Of a stretch of 30,676 bases of DNA, positions 1 to 9,051 are shown in pieces. The stretch lies in NCBI GenBank assembly GCA_000438015.1, contig FR901583.1:1377-32052 (forward strand), read 5' to 3'. Numbering within the stretch: the first letter of the stretch is position 1; each line of letters starts with the position of its first letter. The stretch is from Coraliomargarita sp. CAG:312. GTDB lineage: Bacteria > Verrucomicrobiota > Verrucomicrobiia > Opitutales > Intestinicryptomonadaceae. The notes beneath the pieces were generated by a model, which searched no databases, had not been told where the DNA came from, and saw only the letters and a program-made list of their open reading frames with translations. Both the position numbers and the translations under genes were made by a program.

Positions 1-339
1 CGACGGAAGCCGGCGGTTTTTGTTCATATTCCAGACAAAAATTCAACCAAATTTTTTGCCTAAAGACATTATATTTTAGCCTGCCAATCCATTAAAAATA
101 AGGCATCTAAATATTGTTCTGAGGCAAAAAAAACGCCTTTTTTAAACATTTAATTGTTGCAAGATTCCAATATATGAAATACTCTCTTTACAGAGTTGCG
201 CGAAAATGGAATTCCGCCGGTTTTGCACAATAAAATCATTTGGATTCCGGATGGCAAAAAGGCGCTCTTTTATAAAAATTCCGGCCCCAAACGCCGGAAG
301 TTTTTTCAATTTAACAAATAAATAACATATCCACACAAC
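1..339. other. Non-coding region upstream of gyrB
   Basis: No convincing gene is visible in this stretch. It is AT-rich, with scattered A and T runs. The clearest element is the hairpin at 279-306. A weaker GC hairpin followed by T residues lies near 123-146 (AGGC pairing with GCCT). I could not identify a good promoter for gyrB. A single sequence one base away from a DnaA box lies at 327-335 (ATATCCACA), which is not enough to call an origin. What lies left of the window is unknown. Confidence 0.6.
279..306. terminator. Two-way intrinsic terminator ahead of gyrB
   Basis: A perfect 7-bp stem (TTCCGGC at 279-285 with GCCGGAA at 293-299) encloses a 7-nt loop. On the plus strand it is followed by six T at 301-306. 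On the minus strand the stem is followed by TTTTTATA (271-278 reversed), so it could stop transcription in both directions. It ends only 33 nt before the gyrB ATG, so it may lie in the gyrB leader and not only end an upstream gene. Confidence 0.65.
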
Positions 340-2829
340 ATGGCAGAAGACATAAAACCAAAAGACAATTACGATGCGTCAAAAATCCAGAAGCTAGAAG
401 GCTTGGAGGGCGTCAGGAAACGCCCCGACATGTACATCGGAGACACTAACGAAAGAGGATTGCACCACTGCGTATTTGAAATCGTTGACAACTCAATCGA
501 CGAAGCCTTAGCCGGGTATTGCTCCCTTATAAAAGTGACAGTGCATCCCAATGGCGCATGCTCAATAGAGGATAATGGCCGAGGTATTCCTGTTGACATC
601 CACCCAAAATACAAAATTCCGGCACTAGAGCTTGTAATGACAAATCTGCATGCAGGCGGAAAATTCGGCAAGGGCGCATACCAAGTTTCTGGGGGCCTCC
701 ACGGAGTCGGCGCAAAATGCGTAAACGCCGTAAGCGAATATTTCGAAGTTGAAGTGCGCAAGGGAGGAAAAATTTACAAGATGGAGTTCTCGCGCGGGAA
801 GACGACAATGCCAATGACTGTCATAGGCAACACAAAAGGAACCGGCACAAAAATCACCTTCATTCCCGACCCCGAAATCTTTACCCTCACGCGCGAATTC
901 AAATATGAGATTCTATCAAAACGCCTGCGCGAATTGGCGTTTCTCAATCCCGGAATAACGATTCACCTCGACGACGAACGCACCAATAAGCATGAAGAGT
1001 TCCGCTTTAAGAACGGAATATCCGAATACGTAACGTTCCTCAATAAAAATAAAAACACCATCCACGACAAAGTAATAGCCTTTTCAGGGGAATTTCCAGC
1101 AGCTGAAGGCAGCTCTGCAATGATTGTTGCCGATATCGCCATGCAGTACAACGACAGCTACAATGAGCAGGTTTACGCATACGCGAACTCCATCTTTAAC
1201 GTTGAAGGCGGCACGCACCTAAGCGGATTCCGAACGGCTCTGACGCGCGTAATAAACAACTACGCAAAATCAAACAACCTTCTGAAAGACAAAGATCCCG
1301 CAATATCCGGGGATGACTGCCGTGAAGGGCTTACTGCGGTAATATCTGTAAAAGTGCCTGAGCCTAGGTTTGAAGGCCAGACAAAAACAAAGCTTTCCAA
1401 CGGGGAAGTCGACGGAATAGTCCAAAAAATTGTAGGAGAAAAACTAAAATACGCATTTGAAACCCAGCCGAACGTCGCCAAGAAAATCATTGAAAAATGC
1501 ATCATGGCTGCCCGCGCCCGCGATGCCGCAAGAAAAGCCCGCGAAACCGTTCGCAAAACTGTAATGACGTCCGGGGGATTGCCCGGAAAACTCGCCGACT
1601 GTTCAGAAAAGGACCCCGCCCTTTGCGAGCTTTACATCGTGGAAGGCGACTCCGCCGGCGGTTCGGCAAAAATGGGCAGGGACAGAAAATACCAGGCTAT
1701 CCTCCCTATCAAAGGCAAAATATTGAATGTTGAGAAAGCCCGCTTGGACAAAGTCCTAAACAACCAGGAAATTAGAACCATCATTACCGCATGCGGAACC
1801 GGCATAGGGGAATCTGGAGAGGGCGCGTTCGACGGAGACAAGGCGCGCTACCATAAAGTCGTAATCATGACCGACGCCGATGTCGACGGCTCGCACATCA
1901 GGACGCTTCTCTTGACTTTCTTCTTCCGCCAAATGCGCGGGCTAATTGAACGGGGCTACGTTTACATAGCCCAGCCTCCGCTTTACCGCATCAAGCGCAA
2001 GAAGCGCGAACAGTACGTAATGAACGACGCAGAACTAAACAAGATACTTTTGGAGCTTGGATCGGAAGACGTGGTTTTGAAGCGGACGCGGGACGGATTT
2101 GAATTTCCCGCCCAAAAGATGGACAAGCTCGTCGAACTGCTCGCAAGAATGGAGACTCTCGGGCACGGCATTACCCGCTACGCATGTGATTTGTCCACAT
2201 ACCTCGACACAAATAAAGACGGAAAGCTTCCGAAATTTATCGCGCGCGTCCGCACGGGGAACAAAGAGGAGTTTAAGTTCCTGTTCAGCGAAGACGAACG
2301 CTCAAGCTTTTACATCCAATACGGCAATCCGGAAGACATATTTGAAGGCAACACAGTAAGGGAAGTTGTCGACGAAAACGGCGTAAAAGTCCAACAGCGC
2401 ATAAACGTTTACGAAATATACGAAGCCCAACAGCTAGAAAAAATCTTGGCTGAAATTGCAAAAATGGGGCTTGTCGTAAAGTCGTACACGCCGACAGAAG
2501 AAGCGCGCTACACGCTCTCAGAAGGGGCTGACGCATCAGGCAAAAAAAGCGTAATAGAGCTTCATTCAATTCTGGAGCTGGTGGGCAAAATACGCGAGCT
2601 TGGCAAGCGCGGTCTTACAATACAACGGTATAAAGGGCTAGGCGAAATGAACGCAAAACAGCTCTTTGAGACGACGATGGATCCAAATAAACGCTCTTTC
2701 CTAAAAGTAAGCATAGAGGACGCAGCAGCGGCCGACGCAACTTTCTCGATGCTTATGGGAGAAGACGTTCCGATTCGCCGCGCATTCATAGAAGACAATG
2801 CGCTTAACGCATCATACCTAGACATATAA
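340..2829 (+). CDS. gyrB: DNA gyrase subunit B
   Basis: ATPase subunit of DNA gyrase, which introduces negative supercoils with GyrA in the cytoplasm. At 829 residues it is slightly longer than the roughly 800 typical of the family. The GHKL ATPase domain is at the N terminus, with DNSIDEALAG, DNGRGIPVD and the lid segment GGLHGVGAKCVNAVS. The transducer domain follows. The TOPRIM domain carries EGDSAGG near residue 434 and the metal-binding TDADVDGSHI near 510. The C-terminal GyrA-contact region includes QRYKGLGEMN near 760. The ATG start gives the normal N terminus, but there is no SD in front of it. gyrA follows after 16 nt, so the two are probably one operon. The call against parE rests on the adjacent gyrA with its GyrA box. 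Confidence 0.97.
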   Translation: MAEDIKPKDNYDASKIQKLEGLEGVRKRPDMYIGDTNERGLHHCVFEIVDNSIDEALAGYCSLIKVTVHPNGACSIEDNGRGIPVDIHPKYKIPALELVMTNLHAGGKFGKGAYQVSGGLHGVGAKCVNAVSEYFEVEVRKGGKIYKMEFSRGKTTMPMTVIGNTKGTGTKITFIPDPEIFTLTREFKYEILSKRLRELAFLNPGITIHLDDERTNKHEEFRFKNGISEYVTFLNKNKNTIHDKVIAFSGEFPAAEGSSAMIVADIAMQYNDSYNEQVYAYANSIFNVEGGTHLSGFRTALTRVINNYAKSNNLLKDKDPAISGDDCREGLTAVISVKVPEPRFEGQTKTKLSNGEVDGIVQKIVGEKLKYAFETQPNVAKKIIEKCIMAARARDAARKARETVRKTVMTSGGLPGKLADCSEKDPALCELYIVEGDSAGGSAKMGRDRKYQAILPIKGKILNVEKARLDKVLNNQEIRTIITACGTGIGESGEGAFDGDKARYHKVVIMTDADVDGSHIRTLLLTFFFRQMRGLIERGYVYIAQPPLYRIKRKKREQYVMNDAELNKILLELGSEDVVLKRTRDGFEFPAQKMDKLVELLARMETLGHGITRYACDLSTYLDTNKDGKLPKFIARVRTGNKEEFKFLFSEDERSSFYIQYGNPEDIFEGNTVREVVDENGVKVQQRINVYEIYEAQQLEKILAEIAKMGLVVKSYTPTEEARYTLSEGADASGKKSVIELHSILELVGKIRELGKRGLTIQRYKGLGEMNAKQLFETTMDPNKRSFLKVSIEDAAAADATFSMLMGEDVPIRRAFIEDNALNASYLDI

Positions 2830-2845
2830 AAAAAGGATTTTTCAA

Positions 2846-5320
2846 ATGTACACTGAAAACGAAAAAATAATAGATTCTAGCATAACGCAGATCATGCAAA
2901 GCGCGTACATCGACTATTCGATGTCGGTAATAGTCTCGCGCGCCCTTCCCGACGTGCGCGACGGATTAAAGCCGGTACAGCGCCGCGTGCTATATGCTAT
3001 GCTGCGCGAAGGGCTTTTGCACAACAGGGCTTTCGACAAATGCGCCGGCGTAATAGGTGAAGTTCTAAAGAATTACCACCCACATGGAGACTTGTCGGTC
3101 TACGACACACTTACGCGGCTCGCCCAAGACTGGGTAATGCGCTATCCTTTGGTCATTCCGCAAGGCAACTTCGGGTCGATAGAAGGAGACTCACCTGCAG
3201 CATACCGCTATACCGAGTGCAAACTTGCGGAAATAGCTGAAGACCTTTTAACGGACATAGACAGCGACACAGTCGACTTCATGCCCAACTATAAAGAAAC
3301 AACTTCAGAGCCTACAGTTCTTCCATCAGCCCTGCCCACTTTGCTGATGAACGGCTCAACGGGTATTGCAGTCGGCATGACGACAAATATACCCCCGCAT
3401 AACCTCAACGAACTCATAGACGGAATATGCATGCTTATAGACAATCCCGCAGTTCCGCTTTCGGAGTTGATGGAGGTAATAAAGGGGCCGGACTTCCCGA
3501 CCGGGGGCGTAATCGTCGGCAAAAGCGGCATAGAAAGCTACATGCGCACCGGCCGAGGCATAGTAAAAACGCGCGGGGTGGCGTCGGTTGAAGACTTAAA
3601 GAATGGCAAAGAACAGATTGTAATTACGGAAATTCCGTACAATGTAAACCGAAACAGCCTAGTAGAAAACATAGCCCAATTGGTTTCGGATAAAGTGTTA
3701 ACCGAAGTCAGCGACATCCGCAACGAGTCCGACGAGAACACCCGCATTGTAATTGAACTCAAACGCGGAGAGGCTCCGCGCGTGGTAATGAACAAGCTGT
3801 TCAAGCACACCCAGCTTGAGTCGTCGTTCGGGGTAATTCTGTTGGCTTTGGACAAGCGCAAGCCGAAGCAGATGAACATAAAGGAAATGCTCGAATGCTA
3901 CATAGAGCACCGCCGCGAGGTCGTTTACCGCCGCACGTGCTTCTTGCTGCGCAAAGCCGAAGACCGGGCGCATATTCTTGAAGGATACAAAATAGCCTTA
4001 AATAATCTGGACGATTTTATAAAGATTATCCGCGCGTCAAAAGACCGCGAAGAAGCAAGGATTGCATTGATGGCGAAATATCCATTGAGCGAACGCCAGG
4101 CAAACGCAATACTTGATTTGCGCCTCCACCAGTTGACAGGATTGGAGCGCGAAAAAATCGAGCAGGAATATATGGAACTGATGAGGCTCATTGAAGAGTA
4201 CCGCTCCATCCTTGAAAACGAAAGAAAACTTCTGTCGGTCATAAAGAAGGAACTTAAAGAAATGCGGGAAAAATATCCGTCCGAACGCCGCACTCAGATT
4301 ATAGCTGCTGAGGGCGAGTTTAGGATGGAGGATGTAATAGCCAATGAAGGCTGCATTATTAGCGTCTCGCACAACGGCTTTATAAAGCGCACGGGCGTCA
4401 GCGCATACCGTTCCCAGAAACGCGGGGGGAAAGGAGTCATCGGAAGCGGACAATACGACGAGGATTTTATAGAGCATATATTTACAGCATCCACCCACGA
4501 CAGCATTATGTTCTGCATGAACAACGGCAGGGTTTACGTTCAAAAAGTATATGAAATCCCCGAAGGCTCCAGAACCTCAAAGGGCCGCTCAATAAAGAAT
4601 GTTTTAGACCTTAAAAACGACGAAAAAGTCGCCGCCATGATTTGCGTAAAGACGCTCGACGACGACAAGCACGCCCTTATAATGGCGACAAAAAAGGGAG
4701 TCGTAAAAAAGACAATGCTCTCCGAATACAAGAATTGCCGCAAAGGCGGAATTATCGGCATAAACCTTGACGAAGGCGACGACCTAATCGGAGTCGTCTT
4801 GACAGAGCCTGAATCAAATGTGGTTCTTGTCACGCATGAAGGCATGTCGATACGTTTCAACGAAAGCGATCTGAGGGCGCAAGGCAGGTCAACTAGGGGA
4901 GTCCGCGGAGTAACGCTAAAGAAAGACAACGACTGCGTAAAGGCCATTGTTGTCGTAGACCCTGCTTCAACACTCCTGATTGCCGGAGAAATGGGGCAAG
5001 GCAAACGCTCAAGCTATGACGAATACCGCGTACAAAATAGGGGTGGCAGCGGTGTAATTGCCATAAAAACCCACGGCGTAGCCGGCGCCCTTTCCGTGAG
5101 GGATGACGACGAAATCATGATGTTCACCCAAGCCGGACAAGCCATACGCTCCCCCGTAAAGGGAATTAGAGTAATAGGCAGAACCACACAAGGAGTGCGC
5201 CTTATAAATCTCGCGGAAGGCGACAAACTTATAGGAATCTGCAAAATAGTTGATACGCACGACGGCGACGACTCGTCCGATTCGGAAAACGCTTCTGAAA
5301 GCGCGGCTCCTACGGCATAA
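2846..5320 (+). CDS. gyrA: DNA gyrase subunit A
   Basis: Breakage-reunion subunit of gyrase. At 824 residues it has the usual N-terminal winged-helix/tower region, with catalytic tyrosine Y122 in AAYRYTE, and a C-terminal beta-pinwheel. The GyrA box QKRGGKG near residue 524 separates it from ParC. The quinolone-determining region reads HPHGDLSVYDT, so position 83 (E. coli numbering coincides here) is Leu (codon TTG at 3092-3094) where E. coli has Ser; position 87 is Asp. The start has a clear SD (AAGG at 2833-2836). The short acidic Ser-rich tail (about the last 18 residues) is probably unstructured. The gene is closed by the terminator at 5355-5384. Confidence 0.97.
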   Translation: MYTENEKIIDSSITQIMQSAYIDYSMSVIVSRALPDVRDGLKPVQRRVLYAMLREGLLHNRAFDKCAGVIGEVLKNYHPHGDLSVYDTLTRLAQDWVMRYPLVIPQGNFGSIEGDSPAAYRYTECKLAEIAEDLLTDIDSDTVDFMPNYKETTSEPTVLPSALPTLLMNGSTGIAVGMTTNIPPHNLNELIDGICMLIDNPAVPLSELMEVIKGPDFPTGGVIVGKSGIESYMRTGRGIVKTRGVASVEDLKNGKEQIVITEIPYNVNRNSLVENIAQLVSDKVLTEVSDIRNESDENTRIVIELKRGEAPRVVMNKLFKHTQLESSFGVILLALDKRKPKQMNIKEMLECYIEHRREVVYRRTCFLLRKAEDRAHILEGYKIALNNLDDFIKIIRASKDREEARIALMAKYPLSERQANAILDLRLHQLTGLEREKIEQEYMELMRLIEEYRSILENERKLLSVIKKELKEMREKYPSERRTQIIAAEGEFRMEDVIANEGCIISVSHNGFIKRTGVSAYRSQKRGGKGVIGSGQYDEDFIEHIFTASTHDSIMFCMNNGRVYVQKVYEIPEGSRTSKGRSIKNVLDLKNDEKVAAMICVKTLDDDKHALIMATKKGVVKKTMLSEYKNCRKGGIIGINLDEGDDLIGVVLTEPESNVVLVTHEGMSIRFNESDLRAQGRSTRGVRGVTLKKDNDCVKAIVVVDPASTLLIAGEMGQGKRSSYDEYRVQNRGGSGVIAIKTHGVAGALSVRDDDEIMMFTQAGQAIRSPVKGIRVIGRTTQGVRLINLAEGDKLIGICKIVDTHDGDDSSDSENASESAAPTA

Positions 5321-5354
5321 ACAAAAAGAGCATAGAGAATAAAATTCCAAAAAG

Positions 5355-5384
5355 CGGGGCTTGCAATAATGCTCCGTTTTTTTT
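5355..5384 (+). terminator. Intrinsic terminator after gyrA
   Basis: CGGGGC (5355-5360) pairs with GCTCCG (5371-5376) with one G-U pair across a 10-nt loop, followed by eight T (5377-5384). It lies 34 nt after the gyrA stop and closes the gyrBA operon. It ends only 23 nt before the start of the next gene. Confidence 0.75.
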
Positions 5385-5407
5385 AATATCCTTAACAAAA
5401 AAACACC

Positions 5408-6397
5408 ATGCCGCAGAATTACTTTAAATACGTAGATTTGAAATCCGATTTATTCGAGGAAGCAAAAATTTTCCTCCAGACATTTACGCCGCGACGCACT
5501 GAAATAATGTGCAAAGCCATAGAACAGGCAGCCGGCGGGAACGGAAAGATGCTAAAAGCGATAAGGGATTTTCGGGCTATTCCATGCAAGCCAATAGAAT
5601 ATGTGGAAACGCGCGACATAACCATACCTTCAGAAGATGGGGGCATTCAAGCCAGAGTTTATTCAAAAAAGACCGAATCTTCAGCCGAGAAACCTATATT
5701 TTTGTATCTTCATGGAGGCGGCTGGACAATAGGCGACATAAACTCGTGCGCCGACTTTTGCCAGAATGTAGCCGCAAGCGGAATGGCAACAGTTGTTGCA
5801 ATTAATTACCGCAGGGCTCCGGAAAATCCGCACCCGGCAGCATTGGATGATTGTATTTGCGCTTACAAATGGCTGCTTCAAAACGCGGGTTCCCAAGGAT
5901 TGGGAACTAGGAATGTTTTTGTATCCGGAGACAGTGCCGGAGGGCATCTTGCAATAGCCCTCGCCGACGCCGCCATATCCTTAAAGCTGCAGAATCCGCA
6001 AGGACTGGCATTGTTCTATCCTGTCACGACTTTTGAAGACAGGCATTCCGACGAAAGCTATAAGAAGTACGGAAAAAATTACGCGCTTGACGCAAAGCTT
6101 ATGGATACATTTAACAACGTATATATCCCGGAAAAAGACTCCCGCAAAGACGCATCTCCATTAAATTTTAAAACCCTTTCAAAATTCCCTCCCACACTAA
6201 TACTCTCATCCGGTTGCGACATACTCTTAAACCAAGACGAGGATTTCGCAAATCTTCTATTTAAACTGAACGTAAAAACCAGGCACGTGTGCATCCGCGG
6301 AGCCACGCACATATATCTCACAATGCCCGGCATGCCCCAAAGCTTTTCTATGGCGCTTCAGGAAACGCTGGACTTCATAAAAAAAACCAGTTCTTAA
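5408..6397 (+). CDS. Alpha/beta hydrolase, HSL-type esterase/lipase family
   Basis: Probable carboxylesterase of the hormone-sensitive-lipase (alpha/beta hydrolase_3) family, 329 residues. The oxyanion-hole motif HGGGW is near residues 102-106 and the nucleophile elbow is GDSAGG with Ser176. The likely acid is in SSGCDILLNQDED and the likely His in GATHIYL, in the expected order. No signal peptide is visible, so it should act in the cytoplasm. Substrate cannot be told from sequence. There is no SD before the ATG. The gene sits alone on the plus strand between the gyrA terminator and a convergent gene whose stop is 21 nt away. Confidence 0.88.
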   Translation: MPQNYFKYVDLKSDLFEEAKIFLQTFTPRRTEIMCKAIEQAAGGNGKMLKAIRDFRAIPCKPIEYVETRDITIPSEDGGIQARVYSKKTESSAEKPIFLYLHGGGWTIGDINSCADFCQNVAASGMATVVAINYRRAPENPHPAALDDCICAYKWLLQNAGSQGLGTRNVFVSGDSAGGHLAIALADAAISLKLQNPQGLALFYPVTTFEDRHSDESYKKYGKNYALDAKLMDTFNNVYIPEKDSRKDASPLNFKTLSKFPPTLILSSGCDILLNQDEDFANLLFKLNVKTRHVCIRGATHIYLTMPGMPQSFSMALQETLDFIKKTSS

Positions 6398-6418
6398 AAC
6401 AGGGCAGCAACTTCTAGG

Positions 6419-7408
6419 CTATTTTGAACCGGACACGCCTTCTATCAATCTTTGCAAAATTTCTTTTCCTTGGTTGCTATCGGCCGTCAGGAATTGGCAC
6501 ATTCCGCTTTTGTCGCTTTTAAAAAGCGTGGAGCCTTTCGGAGTCACCTCTACATTCCCGCGCTCGGAAATTCCGAATGAACCAGGAGAAACCACGTATA
6601 AAACGCTGGTTAAATCCCAGCTTTCCCTATTGTTGTTTTTGCTTTTCCCGCCCGTAACGCTTAGGGAATGCAATTGGTACGCTGCAACTATGGGATTTTC
6701 CTTCGAGAGGTTTCTATAAAGGGCTTCGGATGGAAACCTTATATCGCGCCCGATTTCAAACCCGCTAAAAACAACAGGCACAGGCGGATTTTCAAACACG
6801 TATTTTGCGGCGGGAATATCGCAAGTAATGTTGTACTCGCAGTGGGGATTAGCCGAATTTTTTTTGATATGCTCAAAATCTCCGGCCATAACCGACAAAT
6901 ACTTTACTTTTTTCCGAAACAACTCCCTCCCGGAAAGAGGAGAAAAAGAGTCGCCTTCCGATTTAAGCAAACGCTCTATGTTGGTTGAAAAGCCAACTGA
7001 AATGTAAACAATTTCCCCGTCATCGGATTCGGAAAGAATTTTCCGCAAAAGCTTTACGGAATCGGGAAATTCCTCCGGCTTTAATCCCATATCCCTGCAT
7101 ACTTTTCCGATAAACGGCCCTTCTTTTTTTGTAGCTCCGTTCCGAATAAATCCCACAGGAATATCGCTTCGCGAATAATAATCGTTTATCGCTTTTACAA
7201 ACAAAGGAGAATATGGATTGTCCTTATTTACAACAATAGCCCTTATCTTTACTTTGCCGGATTTCTCGTAGTTTAGAAGCATTGCCTGGGCTAAGGCGTC
7301 GTCGATATCGTTTCCCATATCGGTGTCAAAAATTACCGCTTGCGGAGCGGCTGCGCTATAAACGGCAAAGGAAAATGCAAAAAAAATTGAATATAGGATT
7401 TTTTTCAT
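6419..7408 (-). CDS. Secreted nucleoside hydrolase-like protein
   Basis: Member of the inosine/uridine-preferring nucleoside hydrolase (IunH-like) fold family, 329 residues from the chosen ATG. That start is preferred to one 15 codons upstream because it gives a clean signal peptide (MKKILYSIFF followed by a hydrophobic run, cleavage near SAA-APQ). The family calcium-binding motif follows at once: D28-x-D30-x-x-N33-D34-x-D36-D37. A signal peptide suggests periplasmic or surface breakdown of nucleosides or related N-glycosides; many secreted homologues in these phyla have no proven substrate. It is the last gene of the long minus-strand run, 57 nt after the Ppx-like gene, and may or may not share its transcript. 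Confidence 0.82.
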   Translation of the reverse strand: MKKILYSIFFAFSFAVYSAAAPQAVIFDTDMGNDIDDALAQAMLLNYEKSGKVKIRAIVVNKDNPYSPLFVKAINDYYSRSDIPVGFIRNGATKKEGPFIGKVCRDMGLKPEEFPDSVKLLRKILSESDDGEIVYISVGFSTNIERLLKSEGDSFSPLSGRELFRKKVKYLSVMAGDFEHIKKNSANPHCEYNITCDIPAAKYVFENPPVPVVFSGFEIGRDIRFPSEALYRNLSKENPIVAAYQLHSLSVTGGKSKNNNRESWDLTSVLYVVSPGSFGISERGNVEVTPKGSTLFKSDKSGMCQFLTADSNQGKEILQRLIEGVSGSK

Positions 7409-7465
7409 GATACCGCTTTTGATTACATATAGCAATTTCCAAGTCAATAGCAAAAGAGCAGAAAA

Positions 7466-8350
7466 TTATAGCCTAAAATCATCCATAATTAAGCCGTAGC
7501 GAAGATTGCGGAAAGTATGCACAAAAGAATCGGCTCCCAAAAATTCCAACAGCCCAATGACACAGGCAAACGCCGCAGGCACGATTTCCGCGCGGCTTTG
7601 GCTAATGCCAAACTTTAAAGCAACATCTTTTGCCTGCATATTCAAAAGCAAATCCAGCATGTATTTAAACTCCGCCAAACTTAAAATATTCTCCGGAGAT
7701 GTAAAATTCATGGAGCGCTTCATAATGCGGGCAGCAGCCACAGCCCCTCCCGCGCCCACTAAAGAATCTATTCGTGCAATTTTCAGCTTTTTTTCAAATT
7801 CGCCCAATGCGAATTTTTTTATTTCAGCCAAATTCGCATTGCTAATTCCAGAAGCAAGAAACTTGCGCGTCATGCGCACCGCGCCAATCTTAAAACTCTC
7901 CGATGAAACTACCCTGCCATTTTCCCCACAAACGACCTCCATGCTTCCGCCGCCCAGATCGAAAAACAAATTCGATAAATTGCCGTTTACAGCAGGATCG
8001 CTCATAGCGCCACGATATGACAACTCCGCCTCCTCTTTTCCGCTCAATATCCTTATTTTTATGGAAGTAGCGTCAAAAACTTTGCCGCATATTTCGGAAG
8101 AATTCGCCGCATCCCGCAGCGCAGACGTTGCGACTGCGTCCACGGAAAATTCGGGAAACAATTTTGAGCTATCGCTCAAAAAACAACGCAAAGCCCCTAT
8201 TATTAAATCGGCCGCATTGCCCACTAAAACATTTCCGCCTGATATGCGCGATTCTAGCGATTTTTCATAAAATGTTTCGACTTTTCCGCCGCGAAATTCC
8301 CCCAAGAGGCATTTTATCGTGTTTGAGCCTATGTCTATTGCCAATTTCAT
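7466..8350 (-). CDS. Ppx/GppA-type phosphatase domain protein
   Basis: Exopolyphosphatase / pppGpp phosphohydrolase-family protein with the ASKHA (actin-like) ATPase fold. At 294 residues it is a single Ppx-GppA catalytic domain without the C-terminal HD-like region of the roughly 500-residue E. coli Ppx and GppA. Motifs seen are the phosphate-1 loop DIGSNTIKCLLGE at the N terminus, the phosphate-2 loop FFDLGGGSMEVV in the middle, and the glycine-rich VGAGGAVAAA further on. It starts immediately after the rsmI stop (no spacer), so it is co-translated with the folate/rsmI group. Whether it acts on polyphosphate or on pppGpp cannot be decided from sequence. Confidence 0.88.
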   Translation of the reverse strand: MKLAIDIGSNTIKCLLGEFRGGKVETFYEKSLESRISGGNVLVGNAADLIIGALRCFLSDSSKLFPEFSVDAVATSALRDAANSSEICGKVFDATSIKIRILSGKEEAELSYRGAMSDPAVNGNLSNLFFDLGGGSMEVVCGENGRVVSSESFKIGAVRMTRKFLASGISNANLAEIKKFALGEFEKKLKIARIDSLVGAGGAVAAARIMKRSMNFTSPENILSLAEFKYMLDLLLNMQAKDVALKFGISQSRAEIVPAAFACVIGLLEFLGADSFVHTFRNLRYGLIMDDFRL

Positions 8351-9046
8351 TTAAAAAACAAATCCTTTCGGAGCGACGAGTACGACAAACTCGCCCTTGG
8401 TTGAGCTTTTCTTTATTTCGTCGGAGACATCGGAAAGTTTGCCCACAAAAAAGCGCTCGTGTATTTTGCTTATCTCCTTGGCTATGCAAACTACGCGGTC
8501 CGGGCCAAATACATCCAAAGCGTCGTCTATAAATTTCAGAATTCTATATGGAGACTCATAAAAGATTAAAGTATGCCCAAAATCGGCGTGCTTTTCAAAA
8601 AAATTCCGGCGCGCCGAAGTTTTTGCCGGAAGGAACCCGGCAAACAAGAAAGAATCGCTTGGAAGCCCTGAAGCGCTTAAAGCCGCGGCAAACGCGCAAG
8701 GACCGGGAACTGGCACAACTTTGATTCCCTCCGCCCTGCATGCGCGTATTATCCTAAACCCCGGATCGCTTACACACGGAGTCCCGGCATCGCTAACCAA
8801 AGCCACATTAAAACCCGATTTCAATTTTTCCAAGAGAATCGGGGCCACCGCCCTCTCGCGCGAATCCTCGTTTACGAACATTTCCTTTGAAATTCCAAAA
8901 TGCCTCAAAAGCGAACCGGTTAGGCGGGTGTCTTCGCAAGCGACGATATCGCAATCGCGCAATGTCTGCAAAGCGCGTTCGGATATGTCCGAAAGGTTCC
9001 CAATAGGGGTAGCCACGACGTAAAGTGTTGCAGTTTGTCTTTCCAT
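8351..9046 (-). CDS. rsmI: 16S rRNA (cytidine-1402 2'-O) methyltransferase, short form
   Basis: RsmI uses S-adenosylmethionine to 2'-O-methylate C1402 of 16S rRNA. The start chosen (MERQTATLYVVATPIG) lies 5 nt after the folK stop and gives the usual N terminus; an open frame extends 54 codons further into folK but looks unrelated. Family motifs are VVATPIGNLSDIS, CEDTRLTGSLLRHFGI and LVSDAGTPCVSDPG. At 231 residues it ends just after the methylase core (GEFVVLVAP) and lacks the extra C-terminal domain of the roughly 285-residue E. coli protein. Shorter forms are, as far as I know, not rare, so I read this as intact. Confidence 0.93.
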   Translation of the reverse strand: MERQTATLYVVATPIGNLSDISERALQTLRDCDIVACEDTRLTGSLLRHFGISKEMFVNEDSRERAVAPILLEKLKSGFNVALVSDAGTPCVSDPGFRIIRACRAEGIKVVPVPGPCAFAAALSASGLPSDSFLFAGFLPAKTSARRNFFEKHADFGHTLIFYESPYRILKFIDDALDVFGPDRVVCIAKEISKIHERFFVGKLSDVSDEIKKSSTKGEFVVLVAPKGFVF

Positions 9047-9051
9047 TTTAT

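Noticed and set aside
123..146. Second terminator in the gyrB leader (AGGC/GCCT followed by T residues)
   Set aside because: Only a 4-bp stem with a 9-nt A-rich loop; too weak to list.
327..335. DnaA-box-like ATATCCACA before gyrB, possible oriC
   Set aside because: One mismatch to the consensus and a single copy; no cluster of boxes, and dnaA is not in view.
142..336. 64-codon minus-strand frame upstream of gyrB
   Set aside because: It spans the terminator hairpin and has no recognisable product; probably chance in a short AT-rich gap.
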